Of a stretch of 64,000 nucleotides of DNA, positions 34,309-42,950 are shown in pieces. The translations under genes and the position numbers were made by a program. The stretch covers positions 62,001 through 126,000 of the forward strand of contig DUMB01000081.1 in assembly GCA_012840085.1 (NCBI GenBank). Direction: 5' to 3'. This DNA is from Clostridiaceae bacterium. Its GTDB lineage: Bacteria; Bacillota; Clostridia; Acetivibrionales; DUMB01. Numbering within the stretch: position 1 is the stretch's first letter; each line of letters starts with the position of its first letter. Under the pieces are notes generated by a model. The model had not been told where the DNA came from. It searched no databases and worked only from the letters and a program-made list of their open reading frames with translations.

Positions 34309-36531
34309 ATGAAGGTTTTGCACCTCATAGGCGGAGGGGACATAGGTGGTGCCAAGGTACATGTCCTTTCCCTTGTAAAAGAGCTTGGAAAACATATAGA
34401 TGTTAAAATAGTGAGTTTCAGGCCGGGCGTATTCGCTGATGATGCTCTGGCTATGGGTATAGATGTAGAAGTTGTCAAGTCAGGAAACATTATACGTGAC
34501 ATACGAAGGGTTATCAGCATTGTTAAAGAAGGCGGGTATCAAATAATACACTCCCATGGTGCAAAAGCCAATATGTTTGCACTTATTGTAGCACATTTTA
34601 CCAAACTGCCTACCGTTACTACCGTGCATAGCGACTACAGACTTGACTACATGCACAGTTTGACCAAGAGGCTGACTTTTGGCTCAATAAATTCCATTGC
34701 TTTGAGATTCATCAACTATTATATCGGTGTGTCCAATAACTTCAGGAAAATGCTTATTGAAAGGAAATTCAACCCTGAAAACATTTTTACCCTCTACAAC
34801 GGAATGGACTTTAAGAAGCCTCTGAAATCATACTCAAGGGAAGAGTTTTCAGCAAAATACCATCTTGACCTCCATGATGATGATATAGTTGTTGGTATTG
34901 CAGCACGTCTTTATCCTGTAAAAGGTATAGACACTCTGATTAATGCTGCAAAACTTGTTGTTGAAAAAAATCCTTCGGTAAAATTTGTTATCGGCGGAGA
35001 CGGCGAGGATAGAGAAAGGCTGGAAAACCAGGCAAAATCCCTTGGAATAACTGATAATGTGTTTTTCCTGGGCTGGCTTAACGATCCTTATGAACTTATG
35101 AGCAATGTTGACATCAGCGTACTTACCTCCATCAGCGAAAGCTTTCCCTACTCAATACTTGAGGGGGCAAGATTTAAGAAAGCCACAATAAGCAGTAATG
35201 TAGGGGGTATCCCCGACCTTATAGAAAGCGGGGAAAACGGGTATCTCTTTAATCCCGGTGATTATCATACTCTGGCTCAATATATTCTGGAGCTTGCATG
35301 CGACGACGAAAAAAGAAAGATTATGGGTGAGAAAATATATGAAAAAGCCAGTACAATGTTTTCACTGGAAAATATGTGCGCCACCCAGCTTTCAATATAC
35401 AAAACCGTTCTTGAAAAAACTGCCGCAAAGTCTTCAGGATATGATGTCATAATTTCCGGATACTATGGCTTTAAAAATATTGGAGACGATGCAATGCTAA
35501 TGGCAATTATAAACAATCTCAGGACCTATAATAAAAACCTGAAAATTGCCGTTTTATCCAATAACCCAACCGAGACAAAATCCATGTACTCGGTAGATTC
35601 CATAAAAAGGGTAAACTTTTTGCATATATTAAGAGTTATGAAGAGTGCCAAATTGTTCATCTACGGAGGAGGAAACATAATTCAGGACAATACAAGCACT
35701 CGTTCGCTCCTGTATTATCTGAGTACAATATGGCTGGCAAAAAAAATGGACTTGAAGATTATGTTCTATGCAAATGGAATAGGCCCATTAAGAAGAAACA
35801 ATAATAAAAACCTGACACGTAAAATACTGAATAAGGTAAATGTTATCACCCTTAGGGAAAACCTGTCAATGCAGGAGCTCGAAAATCTCAATATCAATGA
35901 GCCCCATATCATTGTTACAGCTGATCCTGCCCTTACCGTTGAGGCGGCTCCCGGGGAGGAAGCAGATAAGATTTTGCTAAAAGAAGGGCTGGGGCTTTCC
36001 GGTCCCTACGTTGGTTTTTCAGTCCGCAACTGGTACAAAAGCGAGAAGTTTGTTAAAGTAATTGCTCAGACAGCCGACTACATGGCAGAAAATTACGGAA
36101 TAAAACCTGTATTTTTCCCCATGCATTATCCGGATGACATCTTTGTAATTGAGGAAGTTGTATCCCACATGAAAACCAAAGGATACATTATCAAAAATAA
36201 ATATTCCGTTCCTCAGACTCTTGCTGTCATAGGAAAAATGGATATGCTTATAGGTATGAGGCTGCATGCCTTGATTTTTGCCGCCAGCAGCGGAGTTCCC
36301 ATAATAGGGCTGGCTTATGAACCAAAAATCGAAGGATTTCTCCAGTATGCCAACCAGCCTTCCGCCGGCAATGTCACTCAGCTTGAATTTGATAAACTCA
36401 AAAGTATTGTCGATGATGTATGGCTAAACAGAGTTGAAATATCCGAACGGCTGAAAAAGGATGTAGAAGTACTAAAAAGAAAAGCTCTGGAAAATGCTAA
36501 AATTGCAGTTGGATTAATTGAAGAGGATTGA
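34309..36531 (+). CDS. Fusion: GT4 glycosyltransferase + CsaB-like polysaccharide pyruvyltransferase
   Basis: This is a 740-residue two-enzyme chain. Residues about 1-375 form a GT-B family 4 glycosyltransferase (HLIGGGDIGGAKVHVLSL, SHGAKANMFA, AARLYPVKGIDTLI, and the ESFPYSILEGA nucleotide-sugar motif). Residues about 382-740 are a pyruvyltransferase of the CsaB/WcaK group (ISGYYGFKNIGDDAML, IYGGGNIIQDNTS, FYANGIGPLRR, IGMRLHALIFAASSGVPIIGL). CsaB puts pyruvate on secondary cell-wall polysaccharide so that SLH-domain proteins can bind. Joining it to a sugar transferase suggests that both act on the same wall polymer. The TagA gene follows six bases later. Start ATG 34309 has AAGGGG seven bases upstream. 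Confidence 0.9.
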   Translation: MKVLHLIGGGDIGGAKVHVLSLVKELGKHIDVKIVSFRPGVFADDALAMGIDVEVVKSGNIIRDIRRVISIVKEGGYQIIHSHGAKANMFALIVAHFTKLPTVTTVHSDYRLDYMHSLTKRLTFGSINSIALRFINYYIGVSNNFRKMLIERKFNPENIFTLYNGMDFKKPLKSYSREEFSAKYHLDLHDDDIVVGIAARLYPVKGIDTLINAAKLVVEKNPSVKFVIGGDGEDRERLENQAKSLGITDNVFFLGWLNDPYELMSNVDISVLTSISESFPYSILEGARFKKATISSNVGGIPDLIESGENGYLFNPGDYHTLAQYILELACDDEKRKIMGEKIYEKASTMFSLENMCATQLSIYKTVLEKTAAKSSGYDVIISGYYGFKNIGDDAMLMAIINNLRTYNKNLKIAVLSNNPTETKSMYSVDSIKRVNFLHILRVMKSAKLFIYGGGNIIQDNTSTRSLLYYLSTIWLAKKMDLKIMFYANGIGPLRRNNNKNLTRKILNKVNVITLRENLSMQELENLNINEPHIIVTADPALTVEAAPGEEADKILLKEGLGLSGPYVGFSVRNWYKSEKFVKVIAQTADYMAENYGIKPVFFPMHYPDDIFVIEEVVSHMKTKGYIIKNKYSVPQTLAVIGKMDMLIGMRLHALIFAASSGVPIIGLAYEPKIEGFLQYANQPSAGNVTQLEFDKLKSIVDDVWLNRVEISERLKKDVEVLKRKALENAKIAVGLIEED

Positions 36532-36537
36532 TGGCCT

Positions 36538-37275
36538 ATGAGAGACGTAATTGATATTATGGGCGTACCCATAGATAATGTAACAATGGGACAAGCATTG
36601 GAAAAACTTGAAAACTTTCTTTCTGAAGACGGAGTCCACATGGTGTTTACTCCAAATTCAGAGATTATGATGGCTGCCAGAAGGGACCCTGAACTTGCTC
36701 AAATATTTAAACAGGCTCACATGCTTGTTGCTGACGGAGCGGGAGTGGTGCTTGCTTCGAAAATACTTGGAACTCCACTGCCCGAAAAAGTCTCGGGATA
36801 TGATCTGGTAAAAAACAGCTTCTCAATAGCTGCACGCAGGACTATAAGATATTTTTTGCTTGGAGCTAAACCAGGTACGGCAGAAACTGCAGCTAAAAAC
36901 ATTATGAGAGATTATCCCGGTGTTGAAATTGCCGGCTGCCATCACGGTTATTTTAAGCCAGAGAATGAAAGTGCAATAATAGATGCCATAAACCGCAGCC
37001 ATGCTGATATACTGCTTGTAGCACTAGGTGCGCCCAAGCAGGAAAAGTGGATTTACAAGCACAGGAACGAGTTGAATGTAAAAGTATGCATTGGTGTTGG
37101 AGGCAGCCTTGATGTTTTTGCCGGAAATGTCTCCCTGGCACCCGACTTTTTCAGGAATAACGGTCTTGAATGGCTGTACAGGCTCTATAAAGAACCCTGG
37201 AGATTTAAAAGAATGCTTGACCTGCCTAAATTTATACTCCTTGCAATTGCAAAGAGATTAAGGCTGGTAAAATAG
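36538..37275 (+). CDS. tagA: WecG/TagA/CpsF-family glycosyltransferase
   Basis: This 245-residue GT26 enzyme has FTPNSEIMMAARRD, LVADGAGVVLASKILG, LLVALGAPKQEKWI and GVGGSLDVFAGNVSLAPDF in order. TagA adds N-acetylmannosamine to the lipid-linked GlcNAc primer at the start of wall polymer synthesis. It follows the GT-CsaB fusion by six bases, so the operon covers linkage-unit synthesis and pyruvylation of a secondary wall polysaccharide. The last codons and the TAG stop are the first unit of a 21-bp repeat array. Confidence 0.93.
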   Translation: MRDVIDIMGVPIDNVTMGQALEKLENFLSEDGVHMVFTPNSEIMMAARRDPELAQIFKQAHMLVADGAGVVLASKILGTPLPEKVSGYDLVKNSFSIAARRTIRYFLLGAKPGTAETAAKNIMRDYPGVEIAGCHHGYFKPENESAIIDAINRSHADILLVALGAPKQEKWIYKHRNELNVKVCIGVGGSLDVFAGNVSLAPDFFRNNGLEWLYRLYKEPWRFKRMLDLPKFILLAIAKRLRLVK

Positions 37276-37440
37276 AGATTAACAGCGGTAAGATGTAAAT
37301 CAGGCCGGTAAAACAGAAATTAAAACCAATAAAATAAAAATTAAGACCGGTAAAAGGGAGTTAAGACTGGTAATACGGAGATTAAAAGCGGTATAACGGA
37401 GATTAAGCCCGAAAAAATGGTGAATTAGACGGAAAAATCG
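37266..37440. repeat. 21-bp tandem repeat, eight to nine units, spanning the tagA stop
   Basis: Units start at 37266, 37287, 37307, 37328, 37349, 37369, 37390, 37411 and 37431 (20-21 bases each), with consensus close to GGTAAAACGGAGATTAAGAC. The first unit contains the last two codons and TAG stop (37273-37275) of tagA. Most units carry a further TAA. A terminator follows at 37461. Confidence 0.92.
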
Positions 37441-37460
37441 CATAACAGAACATGAGAAAC

Positions 37461-37491
37461 AAAAAAATGAAACCAAACGGTTTCATTTTTT
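37461..37491. terminator. Bidirectional rho-independent terminator
   Basis: AAAAAATGAAACC pairs with GGTTTCATTTTTT around AAAC, between the convergent tagA and coiled-coil genes. Confidence 0.88.
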
Positions 37492-37510
37492 ATTGTTTAA
37501 CTCTAAAAGT

Positions 37511-38092
37511 CTATTTTATTTCATATGTACCTTTAAACAACAGATATACTTTCTGGCTTACGGCCTTCAAGCCTCTGCCGTCATCCCTTGAAACCAGCAA
37601 GAGATGGTCGCGAGGTATTTCATCACCTGTAAATAAGTTCCTGCCGTCACCTGAAGTTATATCAGACAGGCCATCTCCGTCCTTCCCTGATATTGCTGTA
37701 GCCTTACCTGCCCTCAGAATTATCTCTGAACTTGCGCCGGCTATCAGTGTCTGTCCTGCCTCAAGTTCAATAACTTCAAACAGTAAACTTGTTGAATGGT
37801 CTTCCACCTTTTGATCCAAAACTTCTACAAGAGCAGTGAGCTCATCAATTCTTTCTTCAAGGTCTTCGAGCTTTTCAATCTTTTTATTTAGCTGATTAAC
37901 TTTTTCGTCCACATAGTCAACACTTGCAACCGTAATATTTGATACATCAACACTTTGCCCATTGGCGGTTGCTTCCTGGGCACTTCCTTTGTGCAACGAA
38001 CCTCCGAACACTGTCCAGATCAGTGAAATTCCCATAAATACAACTAAAACAAAAATTATATGTACTATTTTTTTACTGCCTGGTAATTTCAT
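37511..38092 (-). CDS. Membrane-anchored coiled-coil protein of unknown function
   Basis: This 193-residue protein has one N-terminal membrane helix (IIFVLVVFMGISLIWTVFG), a heptad-rich coiled coil (VNQLNKKIEKLEDLEERI, through about residue 100) and a C-terminal beta-rich part with LEAGQTLIAGASSEIILRAG and HLLLVSRDDGRGL. I have the impression that this C-terminal part is widespread in Clostridia, but I know no function. The domain after the helix would face outward. ATG 38092 is chosen over TTG 38107 because GGGGG lies eight bases upstream. It follows ndoA in the same direction. Confidence 0.75.
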   Translation of the reverse strand: MKLPGSKKIVHIIFVLVVFMGISLIWTVFGGSLHKGSAQEATANGQSVDVSNITVASVDYVDEKVNQLNKKIEKLEDLEERIDELTALVEVLDQKVEDHSTSLLFEVIELEAGQTLIAGASSEIILRAGKATAISGKDGDGLSDITSGDGRNLFTGDEIPRDHLLLVSRDDGRGLKAVSQKVYLLFKGTYEIK

Positions 38093-38190
38093 CTTTTGTA
38101 CCCCCAAAACAATTCTATTTTTACATTTTTATAAGTTTTTATAATATTAATTGAGTTTATATCACATTAATACTTTTCAATATGTATCAC

Positions 38191-38541
38191 TCAGATATCT
38201 GTCAAACCGAAGCTGATAATCAATGCTTCGTTTACTTTTTCCATCAACTCATCATCAAGATGGTCGATTTTTTCTCTAAGTCTTCTTTTATCAATAGTTC
38301 TAATCTGTTCCAAAAGAATTACCGAATCTTTCGGGAGCCTGTATTCCTGTGCGCTTATTTCAATGTGCGTCGGCAGCTTAGCCTTGTTTATCTGTGATGT
38401 AATAGCGGCAGCAATTACAGTTGGACTGTATTTGTTGCCTACATCATTCTGCACAATGAGCACAGGCCTGATACCCCCTTGTTCTGAGCCAACAACCGGG
38501 CTCAAATCAGCATAAAAGATATCACCACGTTTTATTACCAC
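38191..38541 (-). CDS. ndoA: MazF-type mRNA interferase NdoA (EndoA)
   Basis: This 116-residue toxin is near-identical in layout to B. subtilis Ndo[56 protein letters not shown] and [13 protein letters not shown]. It cuts single-stranded RNA at specific sequences when not bound by its antitoxin. Start GTG 38541. The antitoxin gene ends three bases before it, and alanine racemase lies upstream, the classical alr-ndoAI-ndoA order. Confidence 0.95.
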   Translation of the reverse strand: MVIKRGDIFYADLSPVVGSEQGGIRPVLIVQNDVGNKYSPTVIAAAITSQINKAKLPTHIEISAQEYRLPKDSVILLEQIRTIDKRRLREKIDHLDDELMEKVNEALIISFGLTDI

Positions 38542-38544
38542 TCT

Positions 38545-38820
38545 TTATTCCAACTCCCCGAGCCGTTCTTCATAGTTTTGTTGTTGATCATTATCGGCTT
38601 CCAAACATATCTCCGTAAGCTTTACATTAATTTCCGCCATTTCCTGGTAACCCTTCTTCATTCTGTCCCTCATTTCGATTTTCCTTCTCTCCCGTATATA
38701 TAGTTTCATTGCCTCTCGTACAAACTCACTTCTGTTAATTTTCTCCACCGAAACAATTGAATCTACTTCCTTTAGCAGATTGTCAGGAAGACTTACCAAA
38801 ATTTTTTTAATTTGAGCCAA
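38545..38820 (-). CDS. ndoAI: NdoAI (EndoAI) ribbon-helix-helix antitoxin
   Basis: This 91-residue protein has an N-terminal CopG-type ribbon-helix-helix (KKILVSLPDNLLKEVDSIVS, then KINRSEFVREAMKLYI) that binds DNA and a C-terminal tail that wraps the NdoA toxin. The start codon is TTG at 38820 with a G7 run five bases upstream. It is transcribed with ndoA, and probably from its own promoter in the 359-base gap upstream. Confidence 0.92.
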   Translation of the reverse strand: MAQIKKILVSLPDNLLKEVDSIVSVEKINRSEFVREAMKLYIRERRKIEMRDRMKKGYQEMAEINVKLTEICLEADNDQQQNYEERLGELE

Positions 38821-39179
38821 AATAACCCCCCCACTTCTTTTCCGGCAACTATCAGCATTTCAAATAAAGGAAGCTGTGAAGTTTTATAATATTCCATCTT
38901 CACAGGCATTCCCTACTTGCTGATGTGCAGCCGGGGTTATAATTTGTAAAGAAGCCAACCCACAAATACATTATTATAATTTCACAAAACCCGCCAAAAA
39001 TTCGCTGTCAATACACAGAATTTCAAAATTGCTGTTTGCTTAAATCGTCTTTGCAAATTTTAACTGTCCATAATTCAACCAGGATACACTATTACTATTA
39101 ATAATATATATAATTATATAGTCTGTATTATGCACAGGTCAAATTAAAAATATATTACACCTTCGTCCTTTAATTGCCA
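38821..39179. other. Non-coding gap between alr and ndoAI
   Basis: This 359-base AT-rich stretch should contain the ndoAI promoter. TATAAT-like and TTGACA words occur on the minus strand near 38970-39017, but not at standard spacing, so I do not assign a promoter. No gene or repeat array seen. Confidence 0.5.
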
Positions 39180-40349
39180 CTAAATCAAATAATTGAGGAC
39201 CCTGCTTATTTTCCCGTGCTCAAGGTAAACTCTCGGGACTCTTTTTCCTATAATACTTACTATTTCATAGTTTATTGTGCCTATGGCCCTCGCAATATCC
39301 TCAACTTTAATTTCACAATTGCCCTGTTTGCCAAAAAGCACCACTTCATCCCCTACACGGACTTCGTTCTTCAAATCCGTTACGTCGACCATACACTGGT
39401 CCATGCAGATTCTTCCAACTATCGGAGCTATTTCGCCGTTTATCAGCACTTTTCCTTTATTGCTTAAAAGTCTTGTATAACCATCCGCATATCCTATGGG
39501 TATTGTTGCAATTTTACTCTCATGCCTTGTCTTAAAAGTTCTCCCATAGCTTATGTATGTATTCTTTTCTACATTCTTCACCAGAATAACATTTGCTTTT
39601 AATGTCATGGCAGGCTTAAGGTCCAGTTTTCTTCTGTCCACCTCTTCCGACGGATACATACCATATAGTATAATGCCTGGCCTGACCATATCCAGATGCA
39701 TTTCAGGGAAGTCAATGATAGCAGCACTGTTTGAGACATGCTTTATGGGAATATATACTCCTATTCGGCTTAATTCACTGCAAATGCTCATAAACCGCTC
39801 AAATTGCATGTAAGTATATCTTTTATCCTTTTCATCCGCTGAAGCAAAGTGAGTAAATAACCCTTCCACTATTATTCCCGGAAGCTTGCTGATTGCCACA
39901 ACATCCTTTACCGCGCTGTATCCCGGCATAAACCCTACTCTTGTCATACCGGTATCTATTTTAATATGAATTTTCACGTTCCTGTGAAGTTTTACCGCGG
40001 CAGCTGACAGGGCTTCTGCAAGGTCATGGCTGAAAACGGTCTGAGTTACGTCATTCAGAATTATTTCCTCAGCTCTTGCCGGATCTGTATAGCTTAAAAT
40101 GAGAATGGGAACATCAATTCCGTTTTTCCTCAATTGTATAGCTTCATCAAGCATGGACACTGCAAGACGGGTTACCCCATTGGCCAGGAGGGTTCTCGTA
40201 ACTTCCATAACACCGTGGCCATAAGCATCAGCTTTAACCACGCCCATGAGTTCTGCTTTTTTATTGGTGATTCTCCTTATTTCACGCACATTGTGAGCAA
40301 TATTGTCCAGGTTAACCTCAGCCCATGACCTGTTAAGCTTATATTCCAT
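39180..40349 (-). CDS. alr: Alanine racemase
   Basis: This is a 389-residue PLP enzyme that makes D-alanine for peptidoglycan. The PLP lysine is in AELMGVVKADAYGHG (near residue 40). HIKIDTGMTRVGF and the C-terminal tyrosine-bearing ISYGRTF and IPIGYADGY segments are all present. The length is normal. It lies between nnr (167 bases upstream) and the ndoAI-ndoA module, a conserved Firmicutes order. Start ATG 40349 has GAGGG eight bases upstream. Confidence 0.96.
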   Translation of the reverse strand: MEYKLNRSWAEVNLDNIAHNVREIRRITNKKAELMGVVKADAYGHGVMEVTRTLLANGVTRLAVSMLDEAIQLRKNGIDVPILILSYTDPARAEEIILNDVTQTVFSHDLAEALSAAAVKLHRNVKIHIKIDTGMTRVGFMPGYSAVKDVVAISKLPGIIVEGLFTHFASADEKDKRYTYMQFERFMSICSELSRIGVYIPIKHVSNSAAIIDFPEMHLDMVRPGIILYGMYPSEEVDRRKLDLKPAMTLKANVILVKNVEKNTYISYGRTFKTRHESKIATIPIGYADGYTRLLSNKGKVLINGEIAPIVGRICMDQCMVDVTDLKNEVRVGDEVVLFGKQGNCEIKVEDIARAIGTINYEIVSIIGKRVPRVYLEHGKISRVLNYLI

Positions 40350-40389
40350 ACAATTATCCCTCTATTCTGATCTGCTTATCTTAAAAATC

Positions 40390-40456
40390 TGATTATTTTA
40401 ACAAACTGATTTATTTACATACTGGTTATTTTAACAAAGTTATCTGAACAAAGACG
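40390..40456. repeat. ~17-bp degenerate tandem repeat between nnr and alr
   Basis: CTGATTATTTTAACAAA, CTGATTTATTTACATA and CTGGTTATTTTAACAAA follow one another, then a partial copy. The array is about 60 bases past the nnr stop and does not visibly include it. Confidence 0.65.
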
Positions 40457-40516
40457 GACAGTTCTATCATCAGACCTGTCCTTGAAAATTTCCCGGTAAA
40501 TAGTTTTTTATCATGC

Positions 40517-42067
40517 TTATCGTCCCAGTGATTTCAATATTCCCGGAAGCTCTTCTATAATATCTCCGGCTATCATGCCGCACTCTCCTTTTTTGCTGCG
40601 GGCTTCGTCTCCGGCATATCCGTGCAGGTACACACCTGCAACTGCTGCATCTTCAGGCTTCATTCCCTGTCCGATAAAACCTGCGATAATTCCGGTGAGA
40701 ACATCACCGCTGCCTGCCGTAGCCATACCCGGGTTACCGGTTGTGTTCAGGAACAAAGTACCGTCAGGCTTTGCAACCACCGTCCCTGAACCCTTAAGCA
40801 CCGTTACAACATTCCATCTTGCTGCAAATTCTCTTGCGACTTCCAGCCTGTTATTCTGAATATCCGCAATATCAATGCCTGTAAGCCTTGACATTTCACC
40901 GGGATGAGGGGTTATGACCGCAGGAACTTTCAGATACTTTAAAATACTGACATCTGCAGAAATGGCATTGAGTGCATCGGCATCAATAACCAGCGGAACC
41001 TGAGCTTTTTTTATTATACTTCCGACTATTTCAATTATGGCATTATTTACTGAAAGACCGGGGCCGATTGCAATGACGTCTTTCTTTTCAGTAACAGTAT
41101 CTATCATGTCAATCAGGCTTTGCGACAGGCGTCCGCTTCCATCATCATCAAGCGGTAGAGTTATTGCTTCGGTTACTGACGAAGCGTATACGTGCCACAA
41201 GCTTGAGGGAACTCCAAGATAAACAAGGCCGGCACCTGACCTCAATGCCGCCCTGGCCGTCAGACAGCCGGCACCAGTCATACCTGTGGAACCGCTTATA
41301 ATAAGCACTCTTCCAAAACTACCTTTATTAGCATCCTTTTTTCTTACAGGTATCATGGAAGATACATCATGTTTGCCCAAAGTATATGTATTTATCAGGA
41401 AATTCTCTATAGCCTTCTGCGGTATTCCAATATCTGCAACGGTAATTTTTCCTGTATATTCGCAGCCCGGATGTACCAGCAGGCCAATTTTGAGCAATGC
41501 AAAAGTTACAGTTCTGGAAGCTCTGATGCAGCATCCCATTACTTTACCATTCTCACCATTGATTCCGGAAGGTATATCTATAGAAATTACTGCCTTCGAT
41601 GAGCTGTTTACAATGTCTATCAAACGTGCCGGTATACCTCTCACATTTCCTTTCAGGCCTGTTCCAAATATGCCGTCAACTACAAGGTCAGCCCTTACCA
41701 GCACATTTTCAAACTCCGGGAATTGTTCCTCGCTTATAAATTCAGTTACATCAATTCCGATATTTTCAAGGATCTTAAGATTTGCCGCTGCATCCCCTTT
41801 GATTTCATCTTTTTTTGCCAGTAAGTATGTCTTTATATCAATTCCTTTATTGTAAAGATGTCTTGCAACAGCAAGAGCATCTCCTCCATTGTTTCCTTTA
41901 CCCGCCAATATAACAACTTTTCTGCCACATAAATCAGGCAGCATGTCTAAAATCTCATTTACAACGCATACTGCCGCATTCTCCATCAGGACTATTCCCG
42001 GTATACCAATCTCATTTATTGTAAATTTGTCAATTTCACTCATCTGTTCCGGTTTAACAATTTTCAT
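40517..42067 (-). CDS. nnr: Bifunctional NAD(P)H-hydrate epimerase / ADP-dependent dehydratase
   Basis: This 516-residue metabolite-repair enzyme rescues damaged NADH and NADPH. Residues about 1-215 are the YjeF-N epimerase (AGKGNNGGDALAVARHLY, DGIFGTGLKG, IDIPSGINGENG). Residues about 225-516 are the ribokinase-like dehydratase (GSTGMTGAGCLTARAALRSG, AIGPGLS, VITPHPGEMSRL, GNPGMATAGSGDVLTGIIAG). Both active sites look complete. It lies upstream of alr, as in many Firmicutes. Confidence 0.95.
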   Translation of the reverse strand: MKIVKPEQMSEIDKFTINEIGIPGIVLMENAAVCVVNEILDMLPDLCGRKVVILAGKGNNGGDALAVARHLYNKGIDIKTYLLAKKDEIKGDAAANLKILENIGIDVTEFISEEQFPEFENVLVRADLVVDGIFGTGLKGNVRGIPARLIDIVNSSSKAVISIDIPSGINGENGKVMGCCIRASRTVTFALLKIGLLVHPGCEYTGKITVADIGIPQKAIENFLINTYTLGKHDVSSMIPVRKKDANKGSFGRVLIISGSTGMTGAGCLTARAALRSGAGLVYLGVPSSLWHVYASSVTEAITLPLDDDGSGRLSQSLIDMIDTVTEKKDVIAIGPGLSVNNAIIEIVGSIIKKAQVPLVIDADALNAISADVSILKYLKVPAVITPHPGEMSRLTGIDIADIQNNRLEVAREFAARWNVVTVLKGSGTVVAKPDGTLFLNTTGNPGMATAGSGDVLTGIIAGFIGQGMKPEDAAVAGVYLHGYAGDEARSKKGECGMIAGDIIEELPGILKSLGR

Positions 42068-42099
42068 ACTATACTCAACTCTTTCTTAATGCTACCCCT

Positions 42100-42735
42100 T
42101 TAGCCTTTACTTTTTCCAAAAAAAATTCTGTCCAGCTTTTCCAGCTCTTCCGACCCCAGCAGATCGTGGAAATAGGAATAAGTATCTGCTCCGTCCTGAG
42201 CCAGGAGTTCTCTTTCGCTTATATATTCCTTTAGTCTGACCCGTGTCTCTTCTATGAGCCGGTCCAGTTCCTCCACTCTCTTTTGGTTCGACCTAATTTT
42301 AACATACACCAGTTTTATTGTATATTCAAGCAGTTCAAGGTTTGCCTCTTTTATGAGGCCGGGAATATTGTCAAGGTTTACTTCTATTTCTCGTTTTCTT
42401 TCATTGATACGCTTTATTTCTTTCTCACACCACTGCATTTGCCTTTTTGCTTCTTCGCTGTTTTTGTCAAACGCTTCAGGTGTAAGTTTTATTATGTTTT
42501 CCATGCACTGCTTTTTTCTCACCTGAATCTCTTCCAATTCTGCAATAAGGCTGGATTGTTGTTTGAGAAGTTCTTTTATTCTTTCTTCGCATCTTAATAT
42601 GTCAGTTGTTTTCTCGGTATTTTTGAAGAGATTGTTCCACCTGCCGTCAAGGGGCAATAATACTATATCATTTTTCCTTAAAACTCCGATATCGAGTTTT
42701 GGTTTTCGTACGGGTCTGGTGAAAAACTTCCACAT
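42100..42735 (-). CDS. Predicted coiled-coil protein of unknown function
   Basis: This 211-residue, highly charged helical protein has long stretches of Lys/Glu/Arg heptads (residues about 45-190) and no signal peptide or membrane helix. The start ATG 42735 has GGGAGG nine bases upstream. It follows the O-antigen-ligase-like gene on the same strand and precedes nnr. I do not recognise a family. A perfect 19-base tandem duplication sits just upstream of its SD site. Confidence 0.7.
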   Translation of the reverse strand: MWKFFTRPVRKPKLDIGVLRKNDIVLLPLDGRWNNLFKNTEKTTDILRCEERIKELLKQQSSLIAELEEIQVRKKQCMENIIKLTPEAFDKNSEEAKRQMQWCEKEIKRINERKREIEVNLDNIPGLIKEANLELLEYTIKLVYVKIRSNQKRVEELDRLIEETRVRLKEYISERELLAQDGADTYSYFHDLLGSEELEKLDRIFFGKSKG

Positions 42736-42747
42736 AACTTTAGACCT

Positions 42748-42785
42748 CCCGTTTCTTCTTTTGTAACCCGTTTCTTCTTTTGTAA
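42748..42785. repeat. Perfect 19-bp tandem duplication at a ribosome binding site
   Basis: CCCGTTTCTTCTTTTGTAA occurs twice with no gap (42748-42766 and 42767-42785). The minus-strand copy nearest the gene ends in GGG of the GGGAGG site. Confidence 0.95.
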
Positions 42786-42860
42786 ATAGAATTCTCAGCA
42801 GTCTCAATATATTTATCGGAAAAATGATATATCAAGCATAAGATTTATATAATCTGTTTT

Positions 42861-42950
42861 CAGATTCCTTTTTTATTTCAGACCTCTTACTTTATTCAAA
42901 CTCTCTTACTTTATTCAAATCTCTTCCTTTATACAACTACAACGAATCTC
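42861..42950. repeat. 18-19-bp tandem repeats at the 3' end of the O-antigen-ligase-like gene
   Basis: Units at 42861-42878, 42879-42896, 42897-42915 and 42916-42934 share CAAACTCTCTTACTTTATT-like sequence. The gene's last codons and stop (42937-42939) lie in a further, diverged unit containing GAATCTCTTGAAG, so the array starts from the end of the gene. Confidence 0.8.

Noticed and set aside
37266-37440. Possible CRISPR-like array
   Set aside because: Contiguous degenerate units without spacers, starting inside a stop codon; no cas genes in the window.
38821-39179. SigA promoter for ndoAI
   Set aside because: TTGACA and TATAAT words occur but are about 27 bases apart, so I could not defend a specific promoter.
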